In this document: in pieces, positions 44,141-52,096 of the stretch | Layout of the letters: the number at the start of each line of letters is the position of its first letter | Numbering within the stretch: position 1 is the first letter of the stretch | DNA from: ChocPot-Mid sp043804925 | Lineage (GTDB): Bacteria > Bacteroidota > Ignavibacteria > Kapaibacteriales > UBA2268 | Assembly: GCA_043804925.1 (NCBI GenBank) | Contig: JAZDIP010000047.1 | Span: 62,001-126,000, forward strand | Reading direction: 5' to 3' | DNA: 64,000 nt | Position numbers and translations under genes: made by a program | Notes under the pieces: generated by a model | What the model saw: the letters and a program-made list of their open reading frames with translations, nothing else | What the model was told of the DNA's origin: nothing | The model's database searches: none

Positions 44141-45208
44141 TCATTTATTCGTTGAAATCAACTCAATCACTCCTCCGCCAAAGCAATATTCCTTTACGTA
44201 AAACACCGCAAATTGTCCTGCAGCTATTCCTTCGTCTTTACCTAAAAGTTGAACTATAACCTTGGTATCGTTTACTTTTTCAATAATGCAATTGTACTTT
44301 TTAGGTCCGTGCCGCAGCTTTACCTGAAAAGATGTTTTTTCCGGAAATTTAGGAATCCAATTGATGTCTCTTACAATAAATTTATCACGGGATACACTTG
44401 GATTTAATTTTTCGGTTGATATGTAAATAATATTTTTCACTATGTCCTTCTTTACAATATACCAGGGACCACCACCCAATCCAAGTCCATGCCTTTGTCC
44501 TATAGTAAAGAACCAATACCCATTGTGTGTACTGATTATTTTGCCGCTTCGAATATCAATTACATCACCCGGTTTTTCACCCAAATGATACTTGACGAAC
44601 TCATTATATGGGATTTTGCCGAGGAAACAAATACCCTGACTATCCTTTCTCGATTTGGTAGAAAGATTAAATTTATGGGCTAATTGTCTGACTTCATTTT
44701 TATTAAATTTTCCTATTGGGAAAATTATTTTACTCAATTGCTCCTGACTCAGATAGGTGAGAAAATATGTCTGGTCTTTGACTGCATCGGGAGCACTTTT
44801 AAGATAATATTTTTCATCTTTCTTTTCAACCCGGGCATAATGTCCTGATGCAATCAATTCAAAACTACCGTCTATTTTGTCAATGAACTTGCCGAATTTT
44901 ATATGACGGTTACACATAACATCCGGGCTTGGAGTCCTGCCTGCCTTAAGTTCATTTTTAGTATATTCGACAACAGTATCGAGGTAGTCCTTTTGCATTT
45001 GAATCAATTTTAAAGGAACATCGAGTGCTGAACAAACGTTGCGGGCATAATCGAGGTCTTCTCCCCAAGGGCAGTTACCTAAAAATGATAATTCATCTTC
45101 CAACCACACCTTTAAATAAAATGCCGTAACGTCATATCCCTGTTGTTTCAGTAGATATAGTGCAACCGAACTGTCAACTCCACCTGATAATAATAATGCT
45201 GTTTTCAT
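44141..45208 (-). CDS. mnmA: tRNA-specific 2-thiouridylase MnmA
   Basis: A 355-residue ATP-dependent enzyme that places sulfur on wobble U34 of tRNA-Lys, Glu and Gln. PP-loop SGGVDSS (8-14); SPDVMCNRHIKFG with the first catalytic Cys; ASGHYARVE; QTYFLTYLSQEQLSKIIFPI; and GICFLG with the second Cys. The C-terminal beta-barrel ends GIAAGQFAVFYVKEYCFGGG. Length and motif order are normal for the family. Confidence 0.96.
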   Translation of the reverse strand: MKTALLLSGGVDSSVALYLLKQQGYDVTAFYLKVWLEDELSFLGNCPWGEDLDYARNVCSALDVPLKLIQMQKDYLDTVVEYTKNELKAGRTPSPDVMCNRHIKFGKFIDKIDGSFELIASGHYARVEKKDEKYYLKSAPDAVKDQTYFLTYLSQEQLSKIIFPIGKFNKNEVRQLAHKFNLSTKSRKDSQGICFLGKIPYNEFVKYHLGEKPGDVIDIRSGKIISTHNGYWFFTIGQRHGLGLGGGPWYIVKKDIVKNIIYISTEKLNPSVSRDKFIVRDINWIPKFPEKTSFQVKLRHGPKKYNCIIEKVNDTKVIVQLLGKDEGIAAGQFAVFYVKEYCFGGGVIELISTNK

Positions 45209-45558
45209 TTAAATATTTTAATTAATAATACTCTTCTTTAACGATTTTGATTGATATTAATTGAAAAATAAATCGGATAACAGTAAATGGCTGAAGTGTC
45301 TCTCGACAAGTTCAGGAGCACACGGCTCTTGAGGATGACGGCAGACAGCAGACGGAATTTTTTGTAGAATGAAAGACCTGTCCTAAATAGGATTGATAGT
45401 TAATTATTATTTTGTAATTGTTTTGAATATCTTGAGATGAAGTCGCCGCTAATTTTAACAGAATAATTTTTTGTAAATATATCAAATTAATATTTCACAT
45501 TAAAGATAATTTATTTAATTTTATATTACTGAAAAATGAAAATTAATTGGAGAAGATA
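45209..45558. other. 350-base spacer with repeat elements
   Basis: This region lies between divergent mnmA and cydB. At 45294-45337 is a GC-richer patch (TCTCTCGACAAGTTCAGGAG) that resembles dispersed repeats seen in many genomes. At 45338-45356 are 7-base units ACGGCAG, ACAGCAG, ACGGA. At 45377-45398 is a 22-base element sharing 18 positions with 31365-31386 (CCTGT-n-CTAA-n-TAGG-n-TTGA). The remainder is AT-rich leader for cydB. No cydA or other gene is present. Confidence 0.5.
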
Positions 45559-46575
45559 ATGGATTTGCAAATTACATGGTTCATACTTTTAATAGTTCTC
45601 TTCACCGGTTATACCGTACTTGACGGTTTTGATTTAGGTGTAGGCATGTTGCATTTTGTAGCAAAGACCGACAGAGAGCGAAGAGTATTGCTCAACTCGA
45701 TAGGACCTGTATGGGATGCTAACGAAGTTTGGCTCATTACGGCGGGAGGAGCATTGTTTGCCGCTTTTCCCGATGTATACGCCACCGTTTTTTCAGGATT
45801 TTACATGGCTTTCATGTTATTCCTGTTGGTCATCATCGGTAGGGCAATAGCAATCGAATTTCGCGGTAAAGTTGATTCGGATTCCTGGAAAAAAGTTTGG
45901 GACATTGTCTTCCATATTTCAAGCTATCTGATTGTTTTTCTTCTCGGTTTAACTTTTGGGAACATATTATCGGGATTACCTATAAGTTCTGACAAAGAAT
46001 TTGCCGGAACATTTTTAGGACTGTTCAATCCATATTCTATTTATGTTGCGATTACTGCTGTTCTACTCATCAAGTTACATGGCAGATTATTTCTTCTCAA
46101 CAAAACGGAAGGGGATATGTTAAACCGGATGCTAAACAGATTCAACTTTTTATGGATTCTTTGCCTGATAATATATATAGGATTAACTATATGGACTGCT
46201 CTGGGGCAATCACAATTACTCTTCAATTACAACCATAACGGTGCATTATATCTTATACCTGTGATTACTTATGTATCATTAATACTAATTTACTTGTTTG
46301 TAAAAAGGCGGAAGTACTATTCCGCTTTCTTATCATCATGTTTTTTTATAGGATTACTAATAGTACAGGCAGGAATCGGAATTTATCCTAACCTTGTACC
46401 TTCAAATCCGATTGCTGAAAACAGTTTAACGATTTTCAATTCCTCATCATCCGATGCAACTTTATTAACAATGTTTATTATAGCTTGTATAGGAATTCCA
46501 CTAGTAATAGTATATAAGATTTTAATGTATTCAGCTTTCAGGGGAAAAGTTAAAATAGATGCTTCAAGCTACTAA
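45559..46575 (+). CDS. cydB: Cytochrome bd oxidase subunit II
   Basis: A 338-residue membrane protein from ATG 45559, with TTGGAGAAG just upstream (the TTG at 45547 belongs to that SD). Family landmarks near the start are unmistakable: YTVLDGFDLGVGMLHFVAK, LLNSIGPVWDANEVWLITAG, GALFAAFPDVYATVFSGFYM and AIEFRGKV. About eight to nine helices follow. CydB partners CydA, the haem-bearing subunit, in a quinol oxidase with high oxygen affinity. CydA normally lies directly upstream, yet here the preceding gene is mnmA on the other strand, so the partner must be encoded elsewhere. Confidence 0.92.
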   Translation: MDLQITWFILLIVLFTGYTVLDGFDLGVGMLHFVAKTDRERRVLLNSIGPVWDANEVWLITAGGALFAAFPDVYATVFSGFYMAFMLFLLVIIGRAIAIEFRGKVDSDSWKKVWDIVFHISSYLIVFLLGLTFGNILSGLPISSDKEFAGTFLGLFNPYSIYVAITAVLLIKLHGRLFLLNKTEGDMLNRMLNRFNFLWILCLIIYIGLTIWTALGQSQLLFNYNHNGALYLIPVITYVSLILIYLFVKRRKYYSAFLSSCFFIGLLIVQAGIGIYPNLVPSNPIAENSLTIFNSSSSDATLLTMFIIACIGIPLVIVYKILMYSAFRGKVKIDASSY

Positions 46576-46626
46576 CAGTTGACAGTGAATAGTTAACAGT
46601 TGACAGTGAATAGTTGGCAGTTGACG
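46574..46626. repeat. Heptanucleotide array AGTTGAC/AGTGAAT
   Basis: Seven 7-base units (AGTTGAC, AGTGAAT, AGTTAAC, AGTTGAC, AGTGAAT, AGTTGGC, AGTTGAC) begin at the cydB stop codon and reach the 3' end of the convergent lipoprotein gene. The AGTTGAC unit recurs after rplJ at 52624. Confidence 0.7.
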
Positions 46627-46630
46627 CTGA

Positions 46631-47272
46631 CTAATATTGAATAGTTGTTAATATCGAATGAAAAATCTTATCTGTATCCAATGCTCCGGCTAATGGTAAT
46701 TTTCGAACGTTGAGAGGTACCAAAGCAAATTCATAGTACTCACCAAGGGATGAAGTAAATACCGCTGATAAGGAAGTTATTGCTCCTTCGGTTGCAGTAT
46801 AGCTGAATTTACAGAACGAAAGAGTTCCCATGCTTATGGAAGTATATTTACCATACAGCTTTACAGCATCAGCAGTTTTGTTTTGTTTTTTAATTATGCT
46901 GTATCTTGCTAATCCGATTAATCCTTCTTTCTTAACCAACTGATTCAATTCATCATTTGGTTTTATCGTCGAAAAAACAGCGGCTAAAGTGTAATCGGGA
47001 TTTACTGCTACAGCAAAAGCATCAGCAGAAATTTTATCCTCAAGGTCAACAAAAAACCAATCCTTAGGCAAGAATGCAATCATGTCTCCTTTTTGTGACC
47101 GTACCAATGTTTCGGACATTTCAATAACCGGTTTCGGACTCAATATGATTGAAGGAGCTACATCGGTTTCAACCTCTTCTTTAACAATGAAGCAAGAATT
47201 TAATATTATTGCGGAGATGAGAAATAAAAAGAATTTGCAGTATGCTGAACGATATGTATCAATACTCTTCAA
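46631..47272 (-). CDS. Predicted lipoprotein
   Basis: A 213-residue protein. The frame is open to 47446, but that part overlaps the reductase gene; TTG 47272 is preferred because GGGAG lies 9 bases upstream and a signal peptide follows (YCKFFLFLISAIILNSC, lipobox ILNSC). It overlaps the end of the reductase gene by 14 bases, so translational coupling is likely. The mature part has PKDWFFVDLEDKISADAFAV and a C-terminal helical end, no family recognised. It is probably a membrane-attached periplasmic protein. Confidence 0.6.
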   Translation of the reverse strand: MKSIDTYRSAYCKFFLFLISAIILNSCFIVKEEVETDVAPSIILSPKPVIEMSETLVRSQKGDMIAFLPKDWFFVDLEDKISADAFAVAVNPDYTLAAVFSTIKPNDELNQLVKKEGLIGLARYSIIKKQNKTADAVKLYGKYTSISMGTLSFCKFSYTATEGAITSLSAVFTSSLGEYYEFALVPLNVRKLPLAGALDTDKIFHSILTTIQY

Positions 47273-48062
47273 TGTGCATTGCTCCCGGATTTTTCGACGT
47301 ATGTTTTGTATAGTTATATTTTGACAAGAATGAACTAACTGATTCAACCATTTTTGGATTACCGCAAAGGAAGAAATGAGTTTTTTCAGGATTGATTTCA
47401 ATGCCTGAGTCCCTAAGTAAAATTCCATCCTCAAGATGTTTTTCAATCATTCCGGACAAACCTGTCCATGTATCGGGTTTTGCATCTAATAAGGTCGGGT
47501 AGTAGTTAAAATTATCAAATAGACTGTCCATCAATTGTAATTCACCATAATATCCCAAATCCCATGAAAATGAGGCTCCGTGTATTACGGCAAGTTTAAT
47601 ATTCTGATTGTCCTTAATATGGGAACGAAGGAAGCTAATGTAGGGTGCGAGTCCGGTGCCTGTAGCAATCATTACAATATTTAAACCTTTAGGAGTATCA
47701 TTTAGTTTGAAAACGCCTAAGATTTTATTATCTATCCAAAGACGGCTACCCTGTTGCAAATTGAAAAGCCGTGGAGTAAGTTGTCCTGATTTTACATGGC
47801 TGATATAAAATTCAAAGTCCTGAGTTTCGTGATTCGCTGAAGCAATAGAGTAAGGTCTTTTAATCATTTTATCGCCCGAAAGTGTTTCGGGTCTCATAAC
47901 CGAGTTAGCAGCTCTTTGCTCAGATACCATCAAACCAAGAGCCGTAAATTGACCGGCTTCAAAACTATTTCTTGGCGTATCAGTTTTAATTCTCAAAATC
48001 ATTAAGTCCGGATTTATTAGAATTTTCCCATTAACTGTTGCATTGTATAGCAAATTATTCAT
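47259..48062 (-). CDS. Ferredoxin-NADP reductase-like flavoprotein
   Basis: A 267-residue FNR-superfamily protein. FAD motif RPYSIASA at 69-76; pyridine-nucleotide motif ATGTGLAPYISFLR at 133-146; LAVIHGASFSWDLGY; and a late FLCGNPKMVESV with the C-terminal tail GAMHIEEY. This matches the bacterial Fpr type, which moves electrons between NADPH and ferredoxin or flavodoxin. It is followed with a 14-base overlap by the lipoprotein gene. A second copy lies 197 bases upstream at 48260. Confidence 0.88.
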   Translation of the reverse strand: MNNLLYNATVNGKILINPDLMILRIKTDTPRNSFEAGQFTALGLMVSEQRAANSVMRPETLSGDKMIKRPYSIASANHETQDFEFYISHVKSGQLTPRLFNLQQGSRLWIDNKILGVFKLNDTPKGLNIVMIATGTGLAPYISFLRSHIKDNQNIKLAVIHGASFSWDLGYYGELQLMDSLFDNFNYYPTLLDAKPDTWTGLSGMIEKHLEDGILLRDSGIEINPEKTHFFLCGNPKMVESVSSFLSKYNYTKHTSKNPGAMHIEEY

Positions 48063-48259
48063 AGTAATATTATTATCAATAGCATTTTTTTTAAAAAAAT
48101 AAATTTATGATAAAAAAGTGATATAAAAAAAATAAATTATTATTGATACCGGCTCATTTCAATTTAAATAATTTATCAGTTGAGGATATAAAGTAAAACT
48201 TTTAATGAAAATAATATTGAATTTTTTATAACCAGTCTAAATTCATTTTTTATGGAGAA

Positions 48260-49078
48260 CTAATTTTCTAAGTGTAAATATCCTGGTTTTTTTATATTGT
48301 GCTTTGTATAATGATATTTTGATAAAAAGTCAGAAACTGCTTTTACCATATATGGATTACCGCAAAGCAAAAAGAAAGTTTTTTCAGGATTAATTTCAAT
48401 ACCAGTCTGATTTTCAAGAATTTTATTTTCAAGATGTTGTTCGATATAACCTTTTAATCCATTCCAAGAATTATCTGGCTGAAGCACAGTTGGTATATAA
48501 TAAAAATTATCGTGGTTATTCTCAACAAATCTTAGTTCACTAAAATAACCAAGATCCCATGGATAAGCTGCTCCATGTATTAAAGCAATTTTTGTTTCCT
48601 TATTATTTTGTAAGTATGTATGTAGAAAACTAATATATGCGGCAATAGCCGTGCCTGTAGCGATCAGAACAATATTATAATTTTCAGGTATTTGTTCAAG
48701 GGAGAAAATATTTAAAATTTCATTATCAATCCATAATCTGCTTTCTTGCTTGAGATTAAAAAGTCGCGGTGATAGTTGACCGGATTTGATTTGATTAATA
48801 TAAAATTCAAAATTCTTATTATTGTTGTTCATTTTTACAATTGAATAAGGTCTTTTTATGAGATAATCATCGTATTTGCATATCTTCGCTAAAGGTCTTA
48901 AAGGGAATGATGAATTTTCTGAACGTTCTTCATTAACGTGTAATCCTAATCCAATATAATTGAAAATGCTTTCACTTGATTTTATTCTTGGCTCATCGGA
49001 TTTAACATTCAGTATCATTAAATCAGGAGTTATTAAATTTATTTTAGTGACAGTTGCGTTATAAGGTATTATTTTCAT
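48260..49078 (-). CDS. Ferredoxin-NADP reductase-like paralogue with altered nucleotide motif
   Basis: A 272-residue paralogue of the neighbouring reductase, alignable along its whole length. FAD motif RPYSIVKM at 77-84 keeps Arg-x-Tyr-Ser. At the pyridine-nucleotide site the neighbour has GTGLAPY while this copy reads GTAIAAY (142-148): the second Gly and the Pro are changed to Ala. The late FLLCGNPYMVKAV motif and C-terminal LHLEN tail remain. Binding of NADPH may be weakened or its specificity changed. The first 70 residues carry a small insertion relative to the neighbour. Confidence 0.8.
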   Translation of the reverse strand: MKIIPYNATVTKINLITPDLMILNVKSDEPRIKSSESIFNYIGLGLHVNEERSENSSFPLRPLAKICKYDDYLIKRPYSIVKMNNNNKNFEFYINQIKSGQLSPRLFNLKQESRLWIDNEILNIFSLEQIPENYNIVLIATGTAIAAYISFLHTYLQNNKETKIALIHGAAYPWDLGYFSELRFVENNHDNFYYIPTVLQPDNSWNGLKGYIEQHLENKILENQTGIEINPEKTFFLLCGNPYMVKAVSDFLSKYHYTKHNIKKPGYLHLEN

Positions 49079-49237
49079 ATTTCAAATATTCAAATCAACA
49101 AAACGACTTAAGTAAAGTAAATATAGTGAAAAAGTAAAACAATTAAAAAGAATTATTTCATTTTCATGCTAAAAATACTTCAAAAAGAGAGATTTTTTAA
49201 AAATAAACGGTTAGAATACAAAAATATGAAATATTTT

Positions 49238-49268
49238 TTGAATATTTAAAATAATTTTCATAATTTTG
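49238..49268 (+). promoter_or_regulatory. Bacteroidota-type promoter of the tRNA/secE operon
   Basis: TTG at 49238-49240, 20 bases, then TAATTTTG at 49261-49268 (TAnnTTTG). The -7 box lies 15 bases before tRNA-Tyr. The 19 bases TTTCATAATTTTGCAAGCT at 49256-49274 recur exactly upstream of rpsL, with the same TTG spacing. Confidence 0.7.
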
Positions 49269-49282
49269 CAAGCTAAACATTT

Positions 49283-49365
49283 GGGTAGGTACCGAAGCGG
49301 TCAAACGGGGCAGACTGTAAATCTGCTGGCTAATGCCTTCGGAGGTTCGAATCCTTCCCTGCCCA
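49283..49365 (+). tRNA. tRNA-Tyr (anticodon GTA)
   Basis: 83 bases with a long variable arm, as expected for tRNA-Tyr. Acceptor GGGTAGG pairs with CCTGCCC; anticodon GTA at 49317-49319; T-loop GGTTCGAATCC; discriminator A. CCA is not encoded. Confidence 0.95.
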
Positions 49366-49371
49366 CGGTTT

Positions 49372-49445
49372 TAGAAGATAGAAAATAGAAGATAGAAGAT
49401 AGAAGATAGAAGATAGAAGATAGAAGATAGAAAATAGAAGATAGA
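49372..49445. repeat. Heptanucleotide array GAAGATA
   Basis: About ten copies of GAAGATA (some GAAAATA) fill the spacer between tRNA-Tyr and tRNA-Gly, starting 6 bases after the tRNA. A perfect 7-base period over most of the array. Confidence 0.85.
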
Positions 49446-49496
49446 ATTCGGAACATGTTTTTTGAAATGTTTTTATAAACTTTGAACTGATGATAG

Positions 49497-49569
49497 GCGG
49501 GAGTAGCTCAGTTGGTAGAGCATCAGCCTTCCAAGCTGAGGGTCGCGGGTTCGAGTCTCGTCTCCCGCT
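49497..49569 (+). tRNA. tRNA-Gly (anticodon TCC)
   Basis: 73 bases. Acceptor GCGGGAG/CTCCCGC; anticodon loop CTTCCAA gives TCC; T-arm GGGTTCGAGTC; discriminator T. Nearly identical to the next tRNA-Gly except acceptor and anticodon-loop changes. Confidence 0.95.
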
Positions 49570-49571
49570 CG

Positions 49572-49618
49572 GATTTAGAAAACAGAAAAGTAGAAAGTAG
49601 GAAAGTTAGAAATTAGAA
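49572..49618. repeat. Degenerate A/G array with near 7-base period
   Basis: Units related to AGAAAAC, AGAAAAG, TAGAAAG and TTAGAAA fill the spacer between the two tRNA-Gly genes. Less regular than the GAAGATA array. Confidence 0.45.
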
Positions 49619-49666
49619 AAGGATTAACGCTTTTTGAAATAACCCGGTATTGACTGATTATTTGGC

Positions 49667-49739
49667 GCGGGAATAGCTCAGTTGGTAGAGCATCAGCTTC
49701 CCAAGCTGAGGGTCGCGGGTTCGAGTCCCGTTTCCCGCT
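49667..49739 (+). tRNA. tRNA-Gly (anticodon CCC)
   Basis: 73 bases. Acceptor GCGGGAA/TTCCCGC; anticodon loop TTCCCAA gives CCC; T-arm GGGTTCGAGTCCC; discriminator T. It probably arose by duplication of the adjacent tRNA-Gly(TCC), followed by compensating acceptor changes. Confidence 0.94.
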
Positions 49740-49747
49740 CTCAACCT

Positions 49748-49820
49748 GCTGATGTAGCTCAGGTGGTAGAGCACATCCTTGGTAAGGATGAGGTCACGGG
49801 TTCAAGTCCCGTCATCAGCT
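49748..49820 (+). tRNA. tRNA-Thr (anticodon GGT)
   Basis: 73 bases plus an encoded CCA at 49821-49823, unlike its neighbours. Acceptor GCTGATG/CATCAGC; anticodon loop TTGGTAA gives GGT; T-loop GGGTTCAAGTCCC. Only 22 bases separate its body from tRNA-Trp. Confidence 0.95.
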
Positions 49821-49842
49821 CCAATATGCTGGTAGGAGACTT

Positions 49843-49915
49843 AGGGGCGTAGCTCAATTGGCAGAGCGACGGTCTCCAAAACCGTAGGCTGCGGGTTCGA
49901 TTCCTGCCGCCCCTG
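49843..49915 (+). tRNA. tRNA-Trp (anticodon CCA)
   Basis: 73 bases. Acceptor AGGGGCG/CGCCCCT; anticodon loop CTCCAAA gives CCA; T-loop GGGTTCGATTCC; discriminator G. It directly precedes secE, as in most bacteria. Confidence 0.95.
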
Positions 49916-49962
49916 CAGATAAAGCGGCATTAGTCGTTGAATATAAATTTTTTAGGTGTAAA

Positions 49963-50145
49963 ATGATTGGTAAAATAAAAAATTTCTCTAATGAAGTTGT
50001 TAAGGAAATGAAAAAAGTTTCCTGGCCCACAAGAGAACAGTTGAAGGAATCAACTAATGTTGTTATTATTACAACTTTGGTTATTACTTTAATTGTTTAT
50101 GTTATTGATTTGGTCATGAGTACTGCTGTCAATTTATATTATTAA
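49963..50145 (+). CDS. secE: Preprotein translocase subunit SecE
   Basis: A 60-residue single-helix SecE, the short form. KEMKKVSWPTREQLKEST is the conserved amphipathic region, followed by one membrane helix (VIITTLVITLIVYVIDLVMS). It clamps SecY in the translocon. It lies 47 bases after tRNA-Trp and 35 before nusG, all co-directional. The leader is AT-rich with only AGG as a possible SD. Confidence 0.95.
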   Translation: MIGKIKNFSNEVVKEMKKVSWPTREQLKESTNVVIITTLVITLIVYVIDLVMSTAVNLYY

Positions 50146-50180
50146 TTTAATGTTAATTAATAGTTCAAAATTATAATAAA

Positions 50181-50753
50181 ATGGAAGAATTAGATAATAC
50201 ACAAATAAGCGATGATGAAGGTTTTAAGTGGTATTGTCTGCGTACTTATACCGGTCATGAGCAAAAAGTCAAATTAACTATCGAATCCGAATTGAAAAGA
50301 TTAGGTTTGGACAGTAAGGTTCCTGAGATTATCATACCTCAGGAAACCGTGTTTGAGGTCAGGGGGGGTAAGCGCAAAACCAAAATTAAGAATTTTCTTC
50401 CGGGGTATATTGTCTTGAAAATAAACCTTGACAAAAAGATTAAGGATGTTATTCAAAATTTACCTTCGGTGGTTAGCTTTGTTGGCACTAGGCAAGAACC
50501 TGCTCCTTTAAGAAAAAATGAAATTGACAGAATTATCGGTAGGGTCGAAGAAAGAAAAAGTATTGCAACTATCGAAACGAGTTTCGAAATAGGTGACCCT
50601 GTGAAGGTTATTGACGGTCCATTTACTTCATTTAACGGTACAGTTAAGGAAGTTAATTTTGAAAAACAAAAATTAAAAGTTGAAGTTGGTATATTAGGCA
50701 GGAAAACCCCTGTCGAGCTTGATTTCAGTCAGGTTGAAGTTGAAAATCACTAA
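50181..50753 (+). CDS. nusG: Transcription elongation/antitermination protein NusG
   Basis: A 190-residue NusG with an NGN domain ~12-125 (WYCLRTYTGHEQKVK, FLPGYIVLKINLDKK, VVSFVG) and a KOW domain ~135-187 (FEIGDPVKVIDGPFTSFNGT). It binds RNA polymerase and, via KOW, NusE or Rho. Start ATG 50181 is SD-less, with A-rich upstream sequence. Length is normal. Confidence 0.96.
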   Translation: MEELDNTQISDDEGFKWYCLRTYTGHEQKVKLTIESELKRLGLDSKVPEIIIPQETVFEVRGGKRKTKIKNFLPGYIVLKINLDKKIKDVIQNLPSVVSFVGTRQEPAPLRKNEIDRIIGRVEERKSIATIETSFEIGDPVKVIDGPFTSFNGTVKEVNFEKQKLKVEVGILGRKTPVELDFSQVEVENH

Positions 50754-50834
50754 GAAGACGGCAGTCGTTAGCCGGAACTTTTGTAAAATAGAATTGAAAT
50801 AGATTTGTTGAATTATAATAGATAGTTTTAGGTT

Positions 50835-51257
50835 ATGGCAAAGAAAGTAGCAGGTGTTTTTAAACTCCAGTTGAATGCATCGGAAGCAACGATGGCTCCT
50901 CCGGTTGGACCGGCTTTCGGACAAAGAGCATTGAACGGCATGGAGTTTGTCAAGCAATTTAATGCGAGAACACAAAAGCAAAAAGGATATTTAGTTCCCG
51001 TAGTAGTAACATTTTATGGTGATAAAACTTTTACATTTGAAGTCAAATCACCTCCTGCCGCTGTTTTACTCAAAAAAGCAACAGGCATTCAGAGCGGCTC
51101 AGCTGTTTCCAACAAAAACAAAGTTGCGAAGGTTACAGTTAGTCAGTGTGAAGATATCGTAAAAGCTAAAATGCAGGATTTGAATTGTGACACCATTGAA
51201 GCAGGTGTAAGTATGATAAAAGGTACTGCCCGTAGCATGGGTATTGTCGTTGAATAA
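50835..51257 (+). CDS. rplK: 50S ribosomal protein L11
   Basis: A 140-residue L11, normal length. FKLQLNASEATMAPPVGPAF carries the conserved N-domain start (usually KLQ-PAGKA-PxPPVGPAL), and GTARSMGIVVE the C-terminal end. It binds the GTPase centre of 23S rRNA. The Asn-Ala-Ser-Glu in place of the common Pro-Ala-Gly-Lys is a local variation. No SD. Confidence 0.96.
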   Translation: MAKKVAGVFKLQLNASEATMAPPVGPAFGQRALNGMEFVKQFNARTQKQKGYLVPVVVTFYGDKTFTFEVKSPPAAVLLKKATGIQSGSAVSNKNKVAKVTVSQCEDIVKAKMQDLNCDTIEAGVSMIKGTARSMGIVVE

Positions 51258-51296
51258 TATATATATAATGTTAAAGATAATTATTAAATTTAAGTT

Positions 51297-51998
51297 ATGA
51301 AAAAGTATCCAAAGAGATTTAAAGGGTTAATAGATAGCTATGATTCATCAAAAACCTTTTCATTTGATGAAGCAATAAAAATTGTGAAAAGGAACGCAAA
51401 TGCGAAGTTCGATGAATCATTCGATATTGCAATGAATCTTGGTGTTGACCCCAGAAAGGCAGACCAGTTGGTTCGCGGTACTGTTTCTTTACCACACGGT
51501 ATAGGAAAAAAGGTTACCGTTTTGGTTATGGCAAAAGCACCTAAAGACAAGGAAGCTTTGGACGCCGGAGCCGACTATGCAGGATTTGAGGAATATTTAG
51601 AAAAAATAAAAGGCGGTTGGACAGATGTTGACGTTATTATCGCAACTCCCGACGTAATGGGTGAAGTTGGTAAGCTTGGAAGAATATTAGGTCCTCGTGG
51701 TTTGATGCCTAATCCTAAAAGCGGAACTGTTACTTTCGATATTGCAAAAGCTGTTAATGAAGTTAAAGCCGGTAAAATTGAATATAGGGTTGACAAAACA
51801 GGTAACATTCATGCTTCTGTTGGCAAATGTTCATTCGATGAGAATAAGTTAGCTGATAATATTGCTACCTTTTATTCGAGTGTTGTCAGAGCAAAACCTG
51901 TTTCTGCTAAAGGCAAATATATTAATAGTATATTCTTCAGTTCGACAATGGGACCAAGTGTCAACATTAACGAACTTACAATAAAATCAACAGATTAA
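51297..51998 (+). CDS. rplA: 50S ribosomal protein L1
   Basis: A 233-residue L1 forming the L1 stalk. FDESFDIAMNLGVDPRKADQ and VRGTVSLPHGIGKKVTVLV, plus the signature GRILGPRGLMPNPKSGTVT, are all present. It also represses its operon in many bacteria; I did not find a clear L1 site upstream of rplK. It lies 39 bases after rplK. Confidence 0.96.
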   Translation: MKKYPKRFKGLIDSYDSSKTFSFDEAIKIVKRNANAKFDESFDIAMNLGVDPRKADQLVRGTVSLPHGIGKKVTVLVMAKAPKDKEALDAGADYAGFEEYLEKIKGGWTDVDVIIATPDVMGEVGKLGRILGPRGLMPNPKSGTVTFDIAKAVNEVKAGKIEYRVDKTGNIHASVGKCSFDENKLADNIATFYSSVVRAKPVSAKGKYINSIFFSSTMGPSVNINELTIKSTD

Positions 51999-52016
51999 AT
52001 TAGAAATTACGCACTC

Positions 52017-52060
52017 TTAAGCTATAGTATGCTTCTTGGACTTGTCCGGCTATGGCTTAA
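52017..52060 (+). promoter_or_regulatory. Hairpin in the rplJ leader, L10-leader candidate
   Basis: TTAAGCTATAG (52017-52027) pairs with CTATGGCTTAA (52050-52060) over 11 positions with one G-U, closing a 22-base loop, 36 bases before rplJ. In many bacteria the L10 complex binds a leader in this position to control rplJL. Fine structure (kink-turn) was not verified. Confidence 0.4.
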
Positions 52061-52096
52061 CAGAAAGATAAATAATTATATGGATAAGATTGGATT

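Noticed and set aside
46631..47446. Longer 271-codon version of the lipoprotein gene
   Set aside because: The extra 58 codons overlap the conserved C-terminal coding region of the reductase and lack a signal peptide start; TTG 47272 has an SD and places the lipobox correctly.
49372..49445. CRISPR-like regular repeat between tRNA genes
   Set aside because: The unit is 7 bases without spacers, and there are no cas genes; it is a simple tandem array.
50754..50834. L1-binding leader upstream of rplK
   Set aside because: I could not find a convincing structure matching the L1 site in this 81-base gap.
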